NCBI GenBank assembly: GCA_949128115.1
Contig: OX421967.1
Coordinates: 56,928,855-56,992,854, forward strand
Source: Anaspis maculata
Taxonomy: Eukaryota; Arthropoda; Insecta; Coleoptera; Scraptiidae
Reading direction: 5' to 3'
Length of the DNA: 64,000 bases
How positions within the stretch are numbered: the first letter of the stretch is position 1; each line of letters starts with the position of its first letter. Below, one piece after another: positions 1-13,000 of the stretch. Below the pieces are notes generated by a model. The model worked only from the letters and a program-made list of their open reading frames with translations. It was not told the origin of the DNA and searched no databases. The translations under genes and the position numbers were made by a program.

Positions 1-3000
1 GGAAACATATCGAGTCGCATGTCCTTTTCAAGTAAACCGACCACCAGTAACGCGAAACCATCGTCGGTTTTGAAGTCGGGGGCGCCACAAGCGAGATACA
101 AGTTTTCGGCAGTAAAATTTTGATTGATAACAAGGAAACATATCGAGTCGCATGTCTTTTTCAAGTAAATCGACCATCAGCAACGCGAGACCATCGTCGG
201 TTTTGAAGTCGGAGGCGCCACAAGCGAGATACGAGTTTCCGGCAGCGAAATTTGATTGGATAACAAGAAAACATATCGAGTCGCATGTCCTTTTCGAATA
301 AATCGACCATCAGCAACGCAAAACCATCGTCGGTTTTAAAGACGGCGGCGCCACAAGCGAGATACAAATTTCCGGCGGTGAAATTTTATTAGATAACAAG
401 AAAACATATCGAGTCGCATGTCCTTTTCAAGTAAATCGACCATCAGCAACGCGAAACCATCGTCGGCTTTAAAGTCGGGGTCGCCACAAGCGAGATACGA
501 GTTTCCGGCAGTGAAATTTGATTGGATAACAAGGACACATATCGAGTCGCATGTCCTTTTCAAGTAAACCGACCACCAGTAACGCGAAACCATCTTCGGT
601 TCTGAAGTCGGGGGCGCCACAAGCGAGATACGAGTTTCCGGCAGTGAAATTTGATTGGATAGCAAGGAAACATATCGAGTCGCATGTCCTTTTCAAGTAA
701 ATCGACCATCAGCAACGCGAAACCATCGTCGGTTTCGAAGTCGGGGGCGCCACAAGCGAGATACGAGTTCCCGGCAGTGAAATTTTAATGAATAATAAGG
801 AAACATATCGAGTCGCATCACCTTTTCATGTAAATCGACCATCAGCAACACGAAACCATCGTCGATTTTGAAGTCGGGGGGCCAAAAGCGAGATACGAGT
901 TTCCGGCCGTGAAATTTTGATTGATAACAAGGAAACATATCGAGTCGCATATCCTTTTCAAGTAAATCGACTATCAGTAATGCGAAACCATCGTCGGTTT
1001 TGAAGTCGGGGGCGCCACAAGCGAGATACAAGTTTCCGGCAGTGAAATTTGATTGGATAACAAGGAAACATACCGAGTCGCATATCCGCAAGATCATATC
1101 CGACCATCAGCAAGCCGAAACCATCGTCGGTTTTGAAGTAGGGGGGGCCACAAGCAAGAAACGAGTTTCCAACAGTGAAAATTTATTGGATAGCAAGGAA
1201 ACATATCGAATCGCATGTCCTTTTCAAGTAAATCGACCATCAGCAACGCGAAACCATCGTCGGTTTTGAAGTCGGGGGCGCCACAAGCGAGATACGATTT
1301 TCCGGCAGTGAAATTTGATTGGATAACAAGGGAACATATCGAGTCGCATGTCCTTTCCAAGTAAATCGACCATCAGCAACGCGAAACCATCGTCGGCTTT
1401 AAAGTCGGGGTCGCCACAAGCGAGATACGAGATTTCGGCAGTGAAATTTTGATGGATAACAAGGAAACATATCGAGTCGCATGTCCTTTTCAAGTAAATC
1501 GACCATCAGCAACGCGAGACCATCGTCGGATTTGAAGTAGGGGGAGCCACAAGCGACATATGAGTTTTCGGCAGTAAAATTTCAATGCATACCAAGAAAA
1601 TATATCAAGTCGCATGTCCTTTTCAAGTAAATCGACCATCAGCTACGCGGAACCAACGTCGGTTTCGAAGTAGGTGGCGCCACAAGCGAGATACGAGTTT
1701 CCGGCAGTGAAATTTGATTGGATAACAAGGAAACATATCGAGTCGCATGTCCTTTTCAAGTAAATCGACCATCAGCAACGCGAAACCATAGTCGGTTTTG
1801 AAGTCGGGGGCGCCACAAGCGAGATACGATTTTCTGGCAGTGGAATTTGATTGGATAACAAAGAAACATATCGAGTCGCATGTCCTTTTCAAGTGAATCG
1901 ACCATCAGCAACGCGAAACCATAGTCGGTTTTAAAGTCGGAGGCGCCACAAGCAAGATACGAGTTTTCGGCAGTGAAATTCTGATGGATAACAAGGAAAC
2001 ATATCGAGTCGCATGTCCTTTCCAAGTGAATCGACCATCAGCAACGCGAAACCGTCGTCGGTTTTGAAGTCGGGGCGCCACAAGCGAAATAGGAGTTTTC
2101 AGCAGTGAAATTTGATTGGATAACAAGGAAACATATCGAGTCGCATGTCCTTTTCAAGTAAATCGACCATCAGCAACGCGAAACCATCGTCGGTTTTGAA
2201 GTCGGGTGCGCCACAAGCGAGATACGAGTTTCCGGCAGTGAAACTTTATTGGATAGCAAGGAAACATATCAAGTCGCATGTGCTTTTCAAGTAAATCGAC
2301 CATCAGCACCGCGCAACCATCGTCGGTTTTGAAGTAGGGGGAGTCACAAGCGAGATATAAGTTTCCTGCAGTGAAGTTTCGTTGGATAACAAGGAAACAT
2401 ATCGAGTCGCATGTCCTTTTCAAGTAAATCGACCATCAGCAACGCGAAACCATCGTCGGTTTTGAAGTCGGGGGCGCCACAAGCGAGATACGAGTTTTCG
2501 GCAGCAAAATTTTGATGGATAACAAGGAAACATATCGAGTCGCATGTCCTTTTCAAGTGAATCGACCATCAGCAACGCGAAACCATCGTCGGTTTTGAAG
2601 TCGGGGGCGCCACAAGCGAGATACAATTTTTTGGCAGTGAAATTTTGATGGATAACAAGGAAACATATCGAGTCGCATGTCCTTTTCAAGTAAATCGACC
2701 ATCGGCAACGCGAAACCATCGTCGGTTTTGAAGTAAGGGACGCCACAAGCAAGATACCGAGTTTCCGGCGGTGTCATTTTAATGGATAACAAGAAAACAT
2801 ATCGAGTCGCATGTCCTTTTCAAGTAAATCGACCATCAGCAACGCGAAACCATCGTCGGTTTTGAAGTCGGAAGCGCCACAAGCGAGATACGAGTTTCCG
2901 GCAGTAAAATGTTGATGAACACCAAGGAAACATATCGAGTCGCATGTCCTTTTCAAGTAAATCGACCACAAAGAACCCGATTCCATCGTCATTTTTAGAG

Positions 3001-3190
3001 TCAAAAGCACCACAACCGAGATACGAGTTTCTGACAGCAAGTTTTGGCCATCGCAAGAGTACATACCGAGTCGCGTGTTCTTTCAAAGTGAATCGACCTT
3101 GAGAAACGCAATTATATTTTCGGTTTTTGAGTAAAATGCGACAGAACCGAGATACTAGTTGGCGACACCAATTTTCGCCATGCCTCGGTA
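1..3190. repeat. 133-bp tandem satellite array (about 23-24 copies, cut by window start)
   Basis: A unit of exactly 133 bp repeats head to tail: the landmark 'acatatcgagtcgcatgtcc' recurs with starts near 1, 134, 267, 400 and 533 and onward at the same step. Copies differ by scattered substitutions and 1-bp indels. The last two (about 2930-3190) are clearly more diverged, so the array decays toward the ANKRD50 exon. Monomers are CpG-rich. Because 133 is not a multiple of three, open minus-strand stretches of about 89 codons recur in shifting frames; these are by-products of the repeat and not genes. The array lies beyond the last ankyrin exon of ANKRD50, either in its next intron or in its 3' flank. 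Confidence 0.96.
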
Positions 3191-3220
3191 AGTTTTCAAG
3201 ATCAACACTCTGATTTTGGT

Positions 3221-4095
3221 TCAAATGAACGCAAATTTTGCAAGGATCAACACAAAAGCGTAATGAATACCAAGAACGATTACATGAGTTGGATGAATAT
3301 ACCAACCAGAAGTGATGGAATTCGCACTGCTGCTCGTCTTGTGACTCGGTGCTCGGGCGCTGTACTCCTCCAGCAGCCTCACGACGCCCCTGTGTCCGCT
3401 CTTGGCCGCCACCCTGAGCGCGTTCCGCCCGCAAGCGTCGGAATGATTCGGATCGGCCCCGTGCTCCAGCAGCGCGACGACGCACGCCTCGTGCCCCTCC
3501 TGGGCGGCGATGCCCAGCGCCGTCGCCCCCTGGTTGCAGGCGTGATCCGCCACGGCCCCGCGCTCCAGCAGCAGCTGGACTATGTCGCCGTGTCCCTGCC
3601 AGCTGGCCGAGTGCAGCGCCGTCCTGTTCTCCAGATCGCAGGCGTCGACGCGGCACTTGCCGTACTGCAACAGCAGCGACACCATCTCCGTGTGTCCCTG
3701 CCAGGCGGACACGTGCAGCGGCGTGCGTCCCTCCAGGTCGCGCGTCTCGACGTCCGCCCCCTGCTGGATGAAGTACTTGGACATGGCCAGCCGGTTGTCG
3801 AGCGCCAGGACGTAGAGCGTCGACCGGCCGTCGGCGTCTTTGGAGTCGACGTCGGCGCCGTGCGCCATCAGGATCTTGACGACGTCGTAGTGGCCCTCGA
3901 GGGCGGCCAGACGCAGGGCGGTCTTGCCGTCGTGCGGTCTTTGGTCTATGGGGGCGTTGTACTTGTCGAGGAACACGCTGACGAGGGACGCGTGGCCTCC
4001 CTGGGCTGCCAGGGCCAGGGCCGCTTTGCCTTCGTTGTCCGTCTCGTCGACGCGAGCGCCCGCCTCCAAGAGAGCTTCGCAAACGTCTTGATGGC
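3221..4095 (-). CDS. ANKRD50: ANKRD50 last exon in window (ankyrin repeats 9 to 16)
   Basis: The acceptor is cccag at 4100-4096 and the exon starts at 4095 with two bases that complete the Gly codon begun by exon 14262-13973, restoring the ankyrin reading [14 protein letters not shown]. It encodes about seven and a half ankyrin repeats with [18 protein letters not shown] and [11 protein letters not shown] cores, ending at LLEEYSA. After a short Ser-rich stretch ([13 protein letters not shown]) the frame runs through 28 mostly hydrophobic residues to a stop at 3221. That tail has no ankyrin character and reads like intron, so an unrecognised donor near 3290-3310 and further exons to the left are likely. 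No AATAAA is seen close after the stop. Confidence 0.88.
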
Positions 4096-7000
4096 CTGGG
4101 AATACATTTGATATTAATTCAAGATGGTTCTGCAAGTGGAACTAACTTCTTCAAGTCGATACTAATCAAGTCCAGTCAATACGAATTGATTCATTGTTAC
4201 CAACTGATTCAAAACAAGATAAAACTAAAACCGTCCAAGTGAAACTCATTTGAATTGAAAATGGATGTCGGAATCGAAATCGGAATGCTCAAATTAGTCA
4301 AAAACGATATACCACTTGCCGCAGTGAAAACGTGAAAATTTCAAATTTTGGCAGTTTTCGAACTTTTCACTTTTTTGACTCGGACAAGTTTGGTGTCGTT
4401 TCTTACTAAATCGGATCATGGAATTTTGATTTTGCCATCATTTTCTCTATCAAGTTCCTCATTCGCGACTTCTGTAATTTTTGATTGAAAAAAAGCTTGA
4501 ATATAGAGTAAAACTTGCGTGAGTTTAAAAATGGATGCCGAAATCAAAATCGCAATGCTCAAATTAGTCAAAAAGGATATACAACTTGTCGCAGTCAAAA
4601 AAGTGGAAATTTGGAATTTTGAAAAATTATTGACAAAATTTCAACTTTTCACTTTTTTGACTTTGGCAAGTTCCATATCGTTTCTCACTAAATCCACCCG
4701 TGGCATTTCGATTCCGCCGTCAATTTTCGTTTCCAGTTCTTATTTCGCGACTTTTGCCATTTTTGATGAAAAAAAAAACGAGATTATAGAGCAAAACCAG
4801 TGTGAATTTAAAAAAAGATGGCGGAATCGGAATCGCAATATGTACTTGATTGGTCAAAATTAATATACAGGGTGTTCGGAGGTTTAAATCCGGAAACTTC
4901 AGCAATCGATAGAGAATCGAAAAATAATGGAACTTTGTCCAGAACAATGTTTTCAAAAATAAGAAATAACGAAGATATAGCCCTTCAAAGTTGGATTCAA
5001 AAAACCGTTTTTCTGAAATAACTCTTACACCGTTCAACCGATTTTGTCCAAATTTGACACAGTTGATTCCACAATACATTTATATCAATAGCTTGAGATG
5101 ACTTCTCCCGAGTGACTCCAGTGGCGTAGATATTGGGAGGTTTACCCCTATTAACCCCTCTATTTTTCACGTGAATCAAAATTTTGAGAAAGCGACCCAA
5201 ATTCTTGATTCTGTATTCAATTCCAAGGAAAAAGTTACCCCCTAGTAAATTTTGATTTAGGGCTTTGTTTTCGAGATATTTGAGTTTGAAAATTCCAAAC
5301 ACAAATACAAATTGAAATCATTTTTGTTACTAAAAATTCTATTCACAAGGCTAACGAAGCCTCAAATCAAAATTCACCGAGAGTAACTAAATGCAGAAAC
5401 AATAACTTGGATTGCTTCCTTAAAATATTCATTGGCGTAGAAAATAGGGGCGATAATATAAGTGGCTCCTCCAATATCTACGCCACTGGACTGTTTTTTG
5501 GAATTTTCAAACTCGAATATCTCAAAAACGAAGCCTCAAATCAAAAGGACCCCGCACGTTTTGTATGAAAAAGTGGTTTCGGTGAATTTGGCTAAATTTT
5601 TTATATGTTGTAGATCTTGGTTCAAGAAATATATTCCTGAAAAATTAGACCCCTCCTATGAACAATTTTTCCCCTACACCCCTAATAAGGCCAAAATTAG
5701 GAATAACCTCAATTTTTTTGAAATTCATGAAACTGGTTTTAATCGAACTCGTGATCATGGGAAAAATAATTAAAAAAATCCAAGTTGTGGATTGGGGTAG
5801 TTATCAAGGGGGTTGGGGGTCGAAATTGAGAAAATAAATTAAAATTCCGATTTTTTTTATTCTTATAAAATCTGAAGAGGATGATGAGCGAAAAATAATT
5901 TTGAAAAATCTGAATCAATCAATTGGGGGTTATCCTGAAGGGGGCTGAGGGTCAATATCAAGGGAACGGAGTAACATTCCGAAACTTGCGATTCCCATTA
6001 TTGGGAAAATAATTTAAAAAAATCTAAACCAATGGTGTAATTGAGGAAGTAGAGGGTCAAAATCAAGACAACAATGAAATTCTGGACCTTACAGTTCATC
6101 TATCTAGAAATTGATCTGGGTGAATGACAAAATGATAATGAGCTTGTTTACGCGAGGCTTAGCAGAGATTTCAACAGTGGTTAGTTAGGAGTGTTTACGC
6201 GCGCCGACCAAAATGACAGCCGACAGCCCCTTAACCTAGGCCGCTATTCTTGAATCGTGTGAGAAAAGTCCCTGACAGTAAAATACATTCCGCAGTACAC
6301 TTCTGTAGTGAAAGTTGCCTAAAAACCACGATTTTAGGCAACATTCGCTACATCAGTGTACTGCGGATGGGCATGGGCGTTTTCGTGCGATTGCCAACAC
6401 TTGTTTGCTTACTAAATGCAATTTAAAATCACATTTAGCTAAGCTTAACAGCTGTTGCGAAACTTGCGTTTAGAGGTGTTTATGCGGACGATAACATTGA
6501 TGTTACGGACCTCAACACCAGTTTTAAACCGCGCGTAAACAAGGCCAGTGAAAACAATCTGCACAAGGATTGAGTTCTTCATTTCTCGACCATCCCTTTT
6601 CCCACCCACCATAATTTCTGCCTACAGCCATGTCCTAGTCCAAATAAGAATTTGTCTCAAGCATTTTAAAATTCATGAAACTGGCTCAAATTAAGTTGAA
6701 GAATAAACAAGTGAGTATGCCTTCACGTGCGTGAGTCTCAGTAGCGCATTTTCTCAAAGAGGCATATTGTGAACGTAAAGAAATATGGTTGAAGGAGAAA
6801 CACCATTCCTTGCCCACTTTCTTCAATCGAAACTCATTGTGGTATTTTGTTATCAGAATGGGGTACTTGCCAATGAAATAGATTTGAATGAAAATTCTTT
6901 CATTCATCAATATTTTTTTGTTTGAGGGCGGGAGCTGGGAGCGGCGACTAATCAACAGTAGTATATTCTTTCCCATTTTTTAGTCGGCTATCCATATAGC

Positions 7001-10000
7001 GAAAGAATTAGATCACTATGTCTTCGGGTTTATGTTTTCCATTTATCTCTTACTTTGTGGGCAGCGTGTGGGGGTGGCAGCATTCGGCAAAGTAACTGTT
7101 GCACAGTTTGAGTTAGGAGTTTCAAAATGTTTAAGGAAATATGACAATCAGTGAGAATTGTGAAAGTTGCATTTTTTTTGTTTGGGGGCGGCAGCTGGAG
7201 GCGGCGGCTAATCAAAAGTGGCCTATATTTTTCCAATTTCAGTCAGCTATCAAAATAGTGAAAGAATTAGATCGCTATGTCTTCAGGTTCATGGTTTACA
7301 TTCATCTCTCACTTTGGGGGCGGCGTGTGGGAGCGGCAGAGTTTGGCAAAGAAATTCTTGCACAGTTTGAGTCAAGAGTTCCTAAATGTTCGAGGTACAT
7401 TATCAGCTGAATCAGTGAAAATTGTTGAAAGTTGCACTTTTTTCTTTTGGGGGCGGAAGCTGGAGGCGGCGCCATATCAAAAGTAGCCTATCCTTTTCCA
7501 TTTTTAGTCAGCTATCCACATAGCGAAAAACTTAGATCACTATGTCTTCGGGTTCATGTTTTTCATTTATCTCTTACTTTGGGGGCGGCGTGTGGGGGCG
7601 GCAGCGTTCAGCTGAGCAAATGTTGCACAATTTGAGTTGGCAGCTCCTAAATGTTAAAGGGAACATTTCAATCAGTAACATTTGTGAAAGTTGCACTTTT
7701 TATCGTTTGGGGGCGGAATCTGGGGGCGGCGACTAACCAAAAGTAGCCTATCCTTTCCCATTTTTAGTCAGCTATTTATATACCGAAAGAATCAGATCGC
7801 TATGTCTTCGGGTTTATGTTTTTCATTTTAAAGTGATTGGGGGCGGTTTTTAGCAGTTTTTTCATGTCGGCGGCGCATATTGAAGACGGAATGTTTCTTG
7901 GCTTACGTTTATAAGTGGCAACTATGTATTATTCAAAAAATGAGAACACTAGAGCATCAGGTCTGGTAGAAAGTGCAATATTATGTTATTTCAAGTTTAT
8001 CGGGGGCGGTTTTCTCTATGTTGGCGGCGCAATATGGACATCCAACATAGCCTAGCCTTCCTTTGGGAGTGGCAGCTATGTAACAGCGAAAAAATTAGAA
8101 AGCTAGGTCGTCTAGTTTGGGAGGAGTTCGAGGAACGGACGGACGCACGGACGGACGGACGGACAAAGCGGTTGCAGTAGCGATTTTCATCAAGATGGAA
8201 AATGCGCTAAAAATATAAGTTATGAATTGGAGTAATTATCGAGGGGGTGGGGGTCGAAATCGTATGAAGGAATCAGCATTCTAGGAAAATGGTAATGGAG
8301 AAGTAACTTGAAAGAATCTGAATCAATTAATTGAGATGGTTACCTACTGAGGGGACAGTGGTCAAAATCTAGAAAAAGGAAGAAATTCCGAAACTTTAAA
8401 TTCATATATAGGGTCTTTCAATAAGAGTGATAGAACTTCAAATTGGAATTAAATAAGTTAAGTCAGGGTTAACGATATCTAATTGACTCATGTAAAAGAA
8501 CAGTTTTTAACATTATGTGTGGAAAATAACATCTAGTAAATGGCCTCTTCGACTTTGTCTAACGGCGTGCAGACGGGAAGTCCAATTTGTAATAACTTTC
8601 TGGCAGATATCGGGCTATATTTCAGTAATAACACGCACAATATTGTCCCTCAGGGCTTCAATGGTTCTAGGCATGTTCTTGTATACCAGGGACTTCACAT
8701 ACCCCCACAGAAAAAGTCCAGGGGCGTAATATCGCAAGATCTCGCTGGCCAATTGAAATCGCCGTTCCGCGAAATTGTTATTGGCCAACAAGTCTCTAGG
8801 TTTCTCCTGCTGTGTGGCACGTAGCCCCGTCTTGTTGAAAGAAGATGATTTTGTAAGATATACTGAGTATTTATGTCAAAAAATGACAGTAAAATCTTGT
8901 CAAAGTTCTATCACTCTTATTGAAAGACCCTTTGGAACTGAAAATACAGATTTGAAAAATTGAGCCCAACTTCCAATATCGATCTATTTTTGGAATCCCA
9001 TTGAATCAACCAATGACCAAAAGCAGGATTTATGTTTATCTAAAAAAAGATAGTCCAGTAGGTATCATAATGGTTGTACCCAGGTACCTGGGTAAGGGGT
9101 GAGGATGATCGAGAAACGATGAACTTAGTCTTTATTCACATTGGTTGTATTATCATTTTGTCATTTGCCCAGGGGGTCAATTTTCTACTCTTCGCAACTT
9201 TAAGAAACGTTCGCAAGTTTGCGATTTCTGTAAATTCCAATTTTTGAGCCGTCGTTTCTTTGCGTATGCGCGTCGATGCGCACGTTTTCATACGTTTTGC
9301 TGCGAGCAGACCTGGGCCGGTGCAAGTCACTTTGCGTATACGCTTTCATGATGAAGTGAGGTTAGGTAGTAATGTTTTCATTGTTATCAATAAAACAAAC
9401 AGCATTGCTGAAGGTATGTGGCGATCATGGTGCCGAGTCAGGCGGGTAATGAGATACAGCACGGAATAACTTCACGAATGCGTCCTCAATAAAGAATTAC
9501 TCACTCTTCTGTCCTTCTTTTCAATCTTTGTCAGATCTAGGGACACTGTTCAAAACTTGTCAGGATGATGTTTCATTTTTTTTTTTTTCATCGTCTGCAG
9601 TCTGCAATAAAGCTTTGCATTTGCTTCCCACTGACGAGTTCCAGGTTTTTGGGAAATAGGTAATAATGTTCAGCTGTCTTCAACTGAACAACAAATTCAA
9701 CTGTGAGTAGATAGATCTTGTCAAAATATTACGAGAACCCATAAACCACTTTGTAGAGTTCGGCCTATTGTCAAAGATACAGCCCTTCATAGTTGATTTT
9801 TTTCGTATTTTAAAATTTGTAACTCAGGAACATTTCGACAAAATTAGCCTAAATTCAGCGTTGACTGGTTTCATCGGCTACTTTTTCAATTTTTATAATG
9901 GTACAGGGTGTTCACGTATAAATTGGAGGCTTCCGCTCAAACATAGTTTCAAAAATTTAAGGCCACTTTTTTTTTGCAGGTTTCGAAGGCACTAAAATTT

Positions 10001-13000
10001 TCTGTCGTCTATCGCGAGTCATCGGAAAATTTTCATCAAATTAGACACGTGTACAGGGTGATCACGCGAGAATTCACCGGAGGCTCCCCCTTTGAGGTAA
10101 TCTGGAGGGGGCAAAACTTTTTTTGGACGATTTTTTCTGTAGATTTCAAAATTGAGACCTATGATATTTTACAAGCTATAATATACAGGTGTCGCAAAAA
10201 ACTTTTTTTGTTGATGCGACACCCTGTATATTTTAATTGCAATTGATGTAGTTTTTCATTCTGAATACAAATGTATACCACAGTTTTGAGTTATTTTCAA
10301 AGGCGAATTGTCGAAAAAATCTCGAAGATTCGGTAATACTGGCCTAAATTTACGTTTATTTCAATAGAAAATTTCTCAAAGGTTGATTTTCTTTTTTGGA
10401 AAGATAACAATTGACAATTTGCCTTTGAAATTACTCAACACTATGGTATATATTTGATTCAGAATGAAAAACTCCGTCTATTGCAATTCGAATATACAGG
10501 GTGTCGCATCAACAAAAAAGTTTTTTGCGACACCCTGTATATTATAGCTTGTAAAATATTATAGGTCCCAATTTTAAAATCTACAGAAAAAATTGTCCAA
10601 GAAAAGTTTTTTCTCCTTTCAAATTATCTCAAAGGGGAGGCCTCCAGTAGGGGGGTGAATTCTCGCGTGATCACCTGTATGTTATTATAGGAATTGATTA
10701 AGCTTTTCATCCTGATTATAAATATACGTATATCGTATATCCCACTCGATAGGTGAGTTAAGGAAACTATCAAGCAATATTTGACTTACAAAGACAACAA
10801 CTTTGACTTTGTAAAGTCAAGTTAGGTTCAGTAAAAGTTTCAAACTATAATGAAATCCATTCAAGTACCTACTAGAATGACAGAAAATTTACTGAGTTAC
10901 TTTAAAACAAAAAATAACTTTTCGATCATTTTAAAACTTCATCCTTTTTTTCACATGCATTTGTGTTTTGTTGATTAACCTATCAAGTGTGATGCATATT
11001 TATAATCAGGATAAAAATCGGAATCGATTACCATTTCAGAATAGGGCGTCGAATGTAAGAAAAATTTCTATGTTGCACCCTGTAAGTGATACCCACAGAC
11101 ATTTTTCGTCGACAGATTCAAAGCCTATGAAAAAAATTATGTTGTAATCGTCTTTCATTTCCTGAATTATGTTCAAGGGGAAGTCTCCAGACGTATTCTT
11201 TGTTGTTAAATATGGAGGTTATGAAAACTTATTAATCTGAATGAAAACACGAACATCAGAAACTGATGTTTTAAAGCTTTGGTAGGCTTGGCGTGGCTTG
11301 AATAGATAAAATGCACCGATATTTGCAACGTTGTCGCGTCTACCATGCGTTTATTTACGAAGACCCAATTCGAACGTTTTTCGTTTTGCGAACACTGCTC
11401 AAAAATTGGCAAACGGAAACGTATACGTAAATCGTCGTACGCAAATTTGCGCATACGCAACTTTACGTATATTTTCAAAAATTGGCCCCCAGATCTTCCT
11501 AGATACACTGGAAGCTCCAGAACTCCACTCTTTCCTCAATTTCGACCCTCTACCCCCTCAATAACACCCGAATGCATTGGTTCAGATTTTTTTGAGTTAT
11601 TTCCCCATTGCTCGTAAAATCATATATTATGGGAACCGCAAATTCCGGAATTTCACTGAGTTTTTTTGATTTCGACCCCCAGCCCCCTGTAGAATAACCT
11701 TCAATTCATTGATTTAGATTTCCATAACTATTTCTTGATTATTATTCTGTTCAGATTTTATAAGAATAAAAAAATTCGGAATTTTAATTTATTTTCTCAA
11801 TTTCCACCCTCAACCCCCTTGATAACTACCCCAATTTACAACTTGGATTTTTTTAATTATTTTTCCCATGATCACGAGTTCGATTAGAATCAGTTTCATG
11901 AATTTCAAAAAAATTGAGATTATTCCTGATTTTGGCCTTATTAGGGGTGTAGGGGAAAAACTGTTCATAGGAGGGATCCAATTTTTCAGGAATATATTTC
12001 TTGAATCAAGATCTACAACATATAAAAAATTTAGCCAAATTCACCGAAACCACTTTTTCATAGAAAACGTGCGGGGTCCTTTAACAAGTGTAATTTTTTC
12101 TTCAGAATTGAGTGCAAAAACAATAATTTGGATCGTTTTCTCAAAATCTTCATTGGCGTAGAAAATGAGGGGGATAATATGAGTAGCTCCCCTAAATCTA
12201 CGCCACTGGATTGTTTTGATCAAAGTAATAGTTTTTCTCATGGAGCTAAGTATTCAAGCATCACCGATCCAATTTTGGAAGAAATATCCTGAGTGACATA
12301 GAAAATAGAATTTTTAGTAACAACAATGATTTTAGTTCGTAACTGTGTTTGGACTTTTCAAACTCGAATATCTCAAAAACGAAGCCTCAAATCAAAATTT
12401 ACCATTGGTAACTTTTTGTTTGGAATTGAATGCAGAATCAACATGTTGGGTCGCTTTTTCAAAATGTTCATTGACGTAAAAAATAGGGGGGGTAATAGGG
12501 GTGAACCTCCCAATATCTACGCCACTGGGGTCATTTAGAAAAAGTCATCTTGAGCTCCTGATGTAAATATATCGTAGGGTCACCTGTGTCAAATTCGGAC
12601 AAAATCTGTTGAATGGTGTAAGAGTTATTTTGAAAAAAACGGTATTTTGGAACTAACTTTGGAAGGCCATATCTCCGTTATTTTCGCCCCTATTTTTATC
12701 TCCCCTGGTTACTTTTCAAAATTGTTGATATTTTCGGACTCTACGTTCAATTTAGAAGAAAAAGTTAATCTTGCAAAATTTTGATTAGAGGCTTCGTTTT
12801 CGAGATATTTCACATTGAAACATTGGAAAACATCTCGAAATTGCCACTTTCCTGGGCCTAAAAATTAAAATTCAAGAAAACCCATGATTCGTCAACTGGA
12901 ATGAGTTTTCTGGGTGTTTTAAGTTGACAAGCCACCATTTTCGCTGAGAAACATGAAGTTTTCCAGAAAAAAAAAACAATTTGGGCCCTGGATAGTGGCG

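Noticed and set aside
161..3064. Recurring 89-codon minus-strand frames with LACGAPDFKTDDGFALLMVDLLEKDMRLDMF
   Set aside because: They follow the 133-bp satellite exactly, shift frame each monomer and lack consistent starts. No gene-like conservation.
3263..4111. Long plus-strand frame (282 codons) antisense to ankyrin exons
   Set aside because: Shadow of GC-rich minus-strand codons; composition rich in R, A, V, H and no known domain. The same holds for plus-strand frames at 14293-14940, 21391-21873 and 33257-33949.
8119..8168. Considered a CRISPR-like or coding tandem repeat
   Set aside because: Simple GGAC microsatellite; no repeat-spacer structure anywhere in the window.
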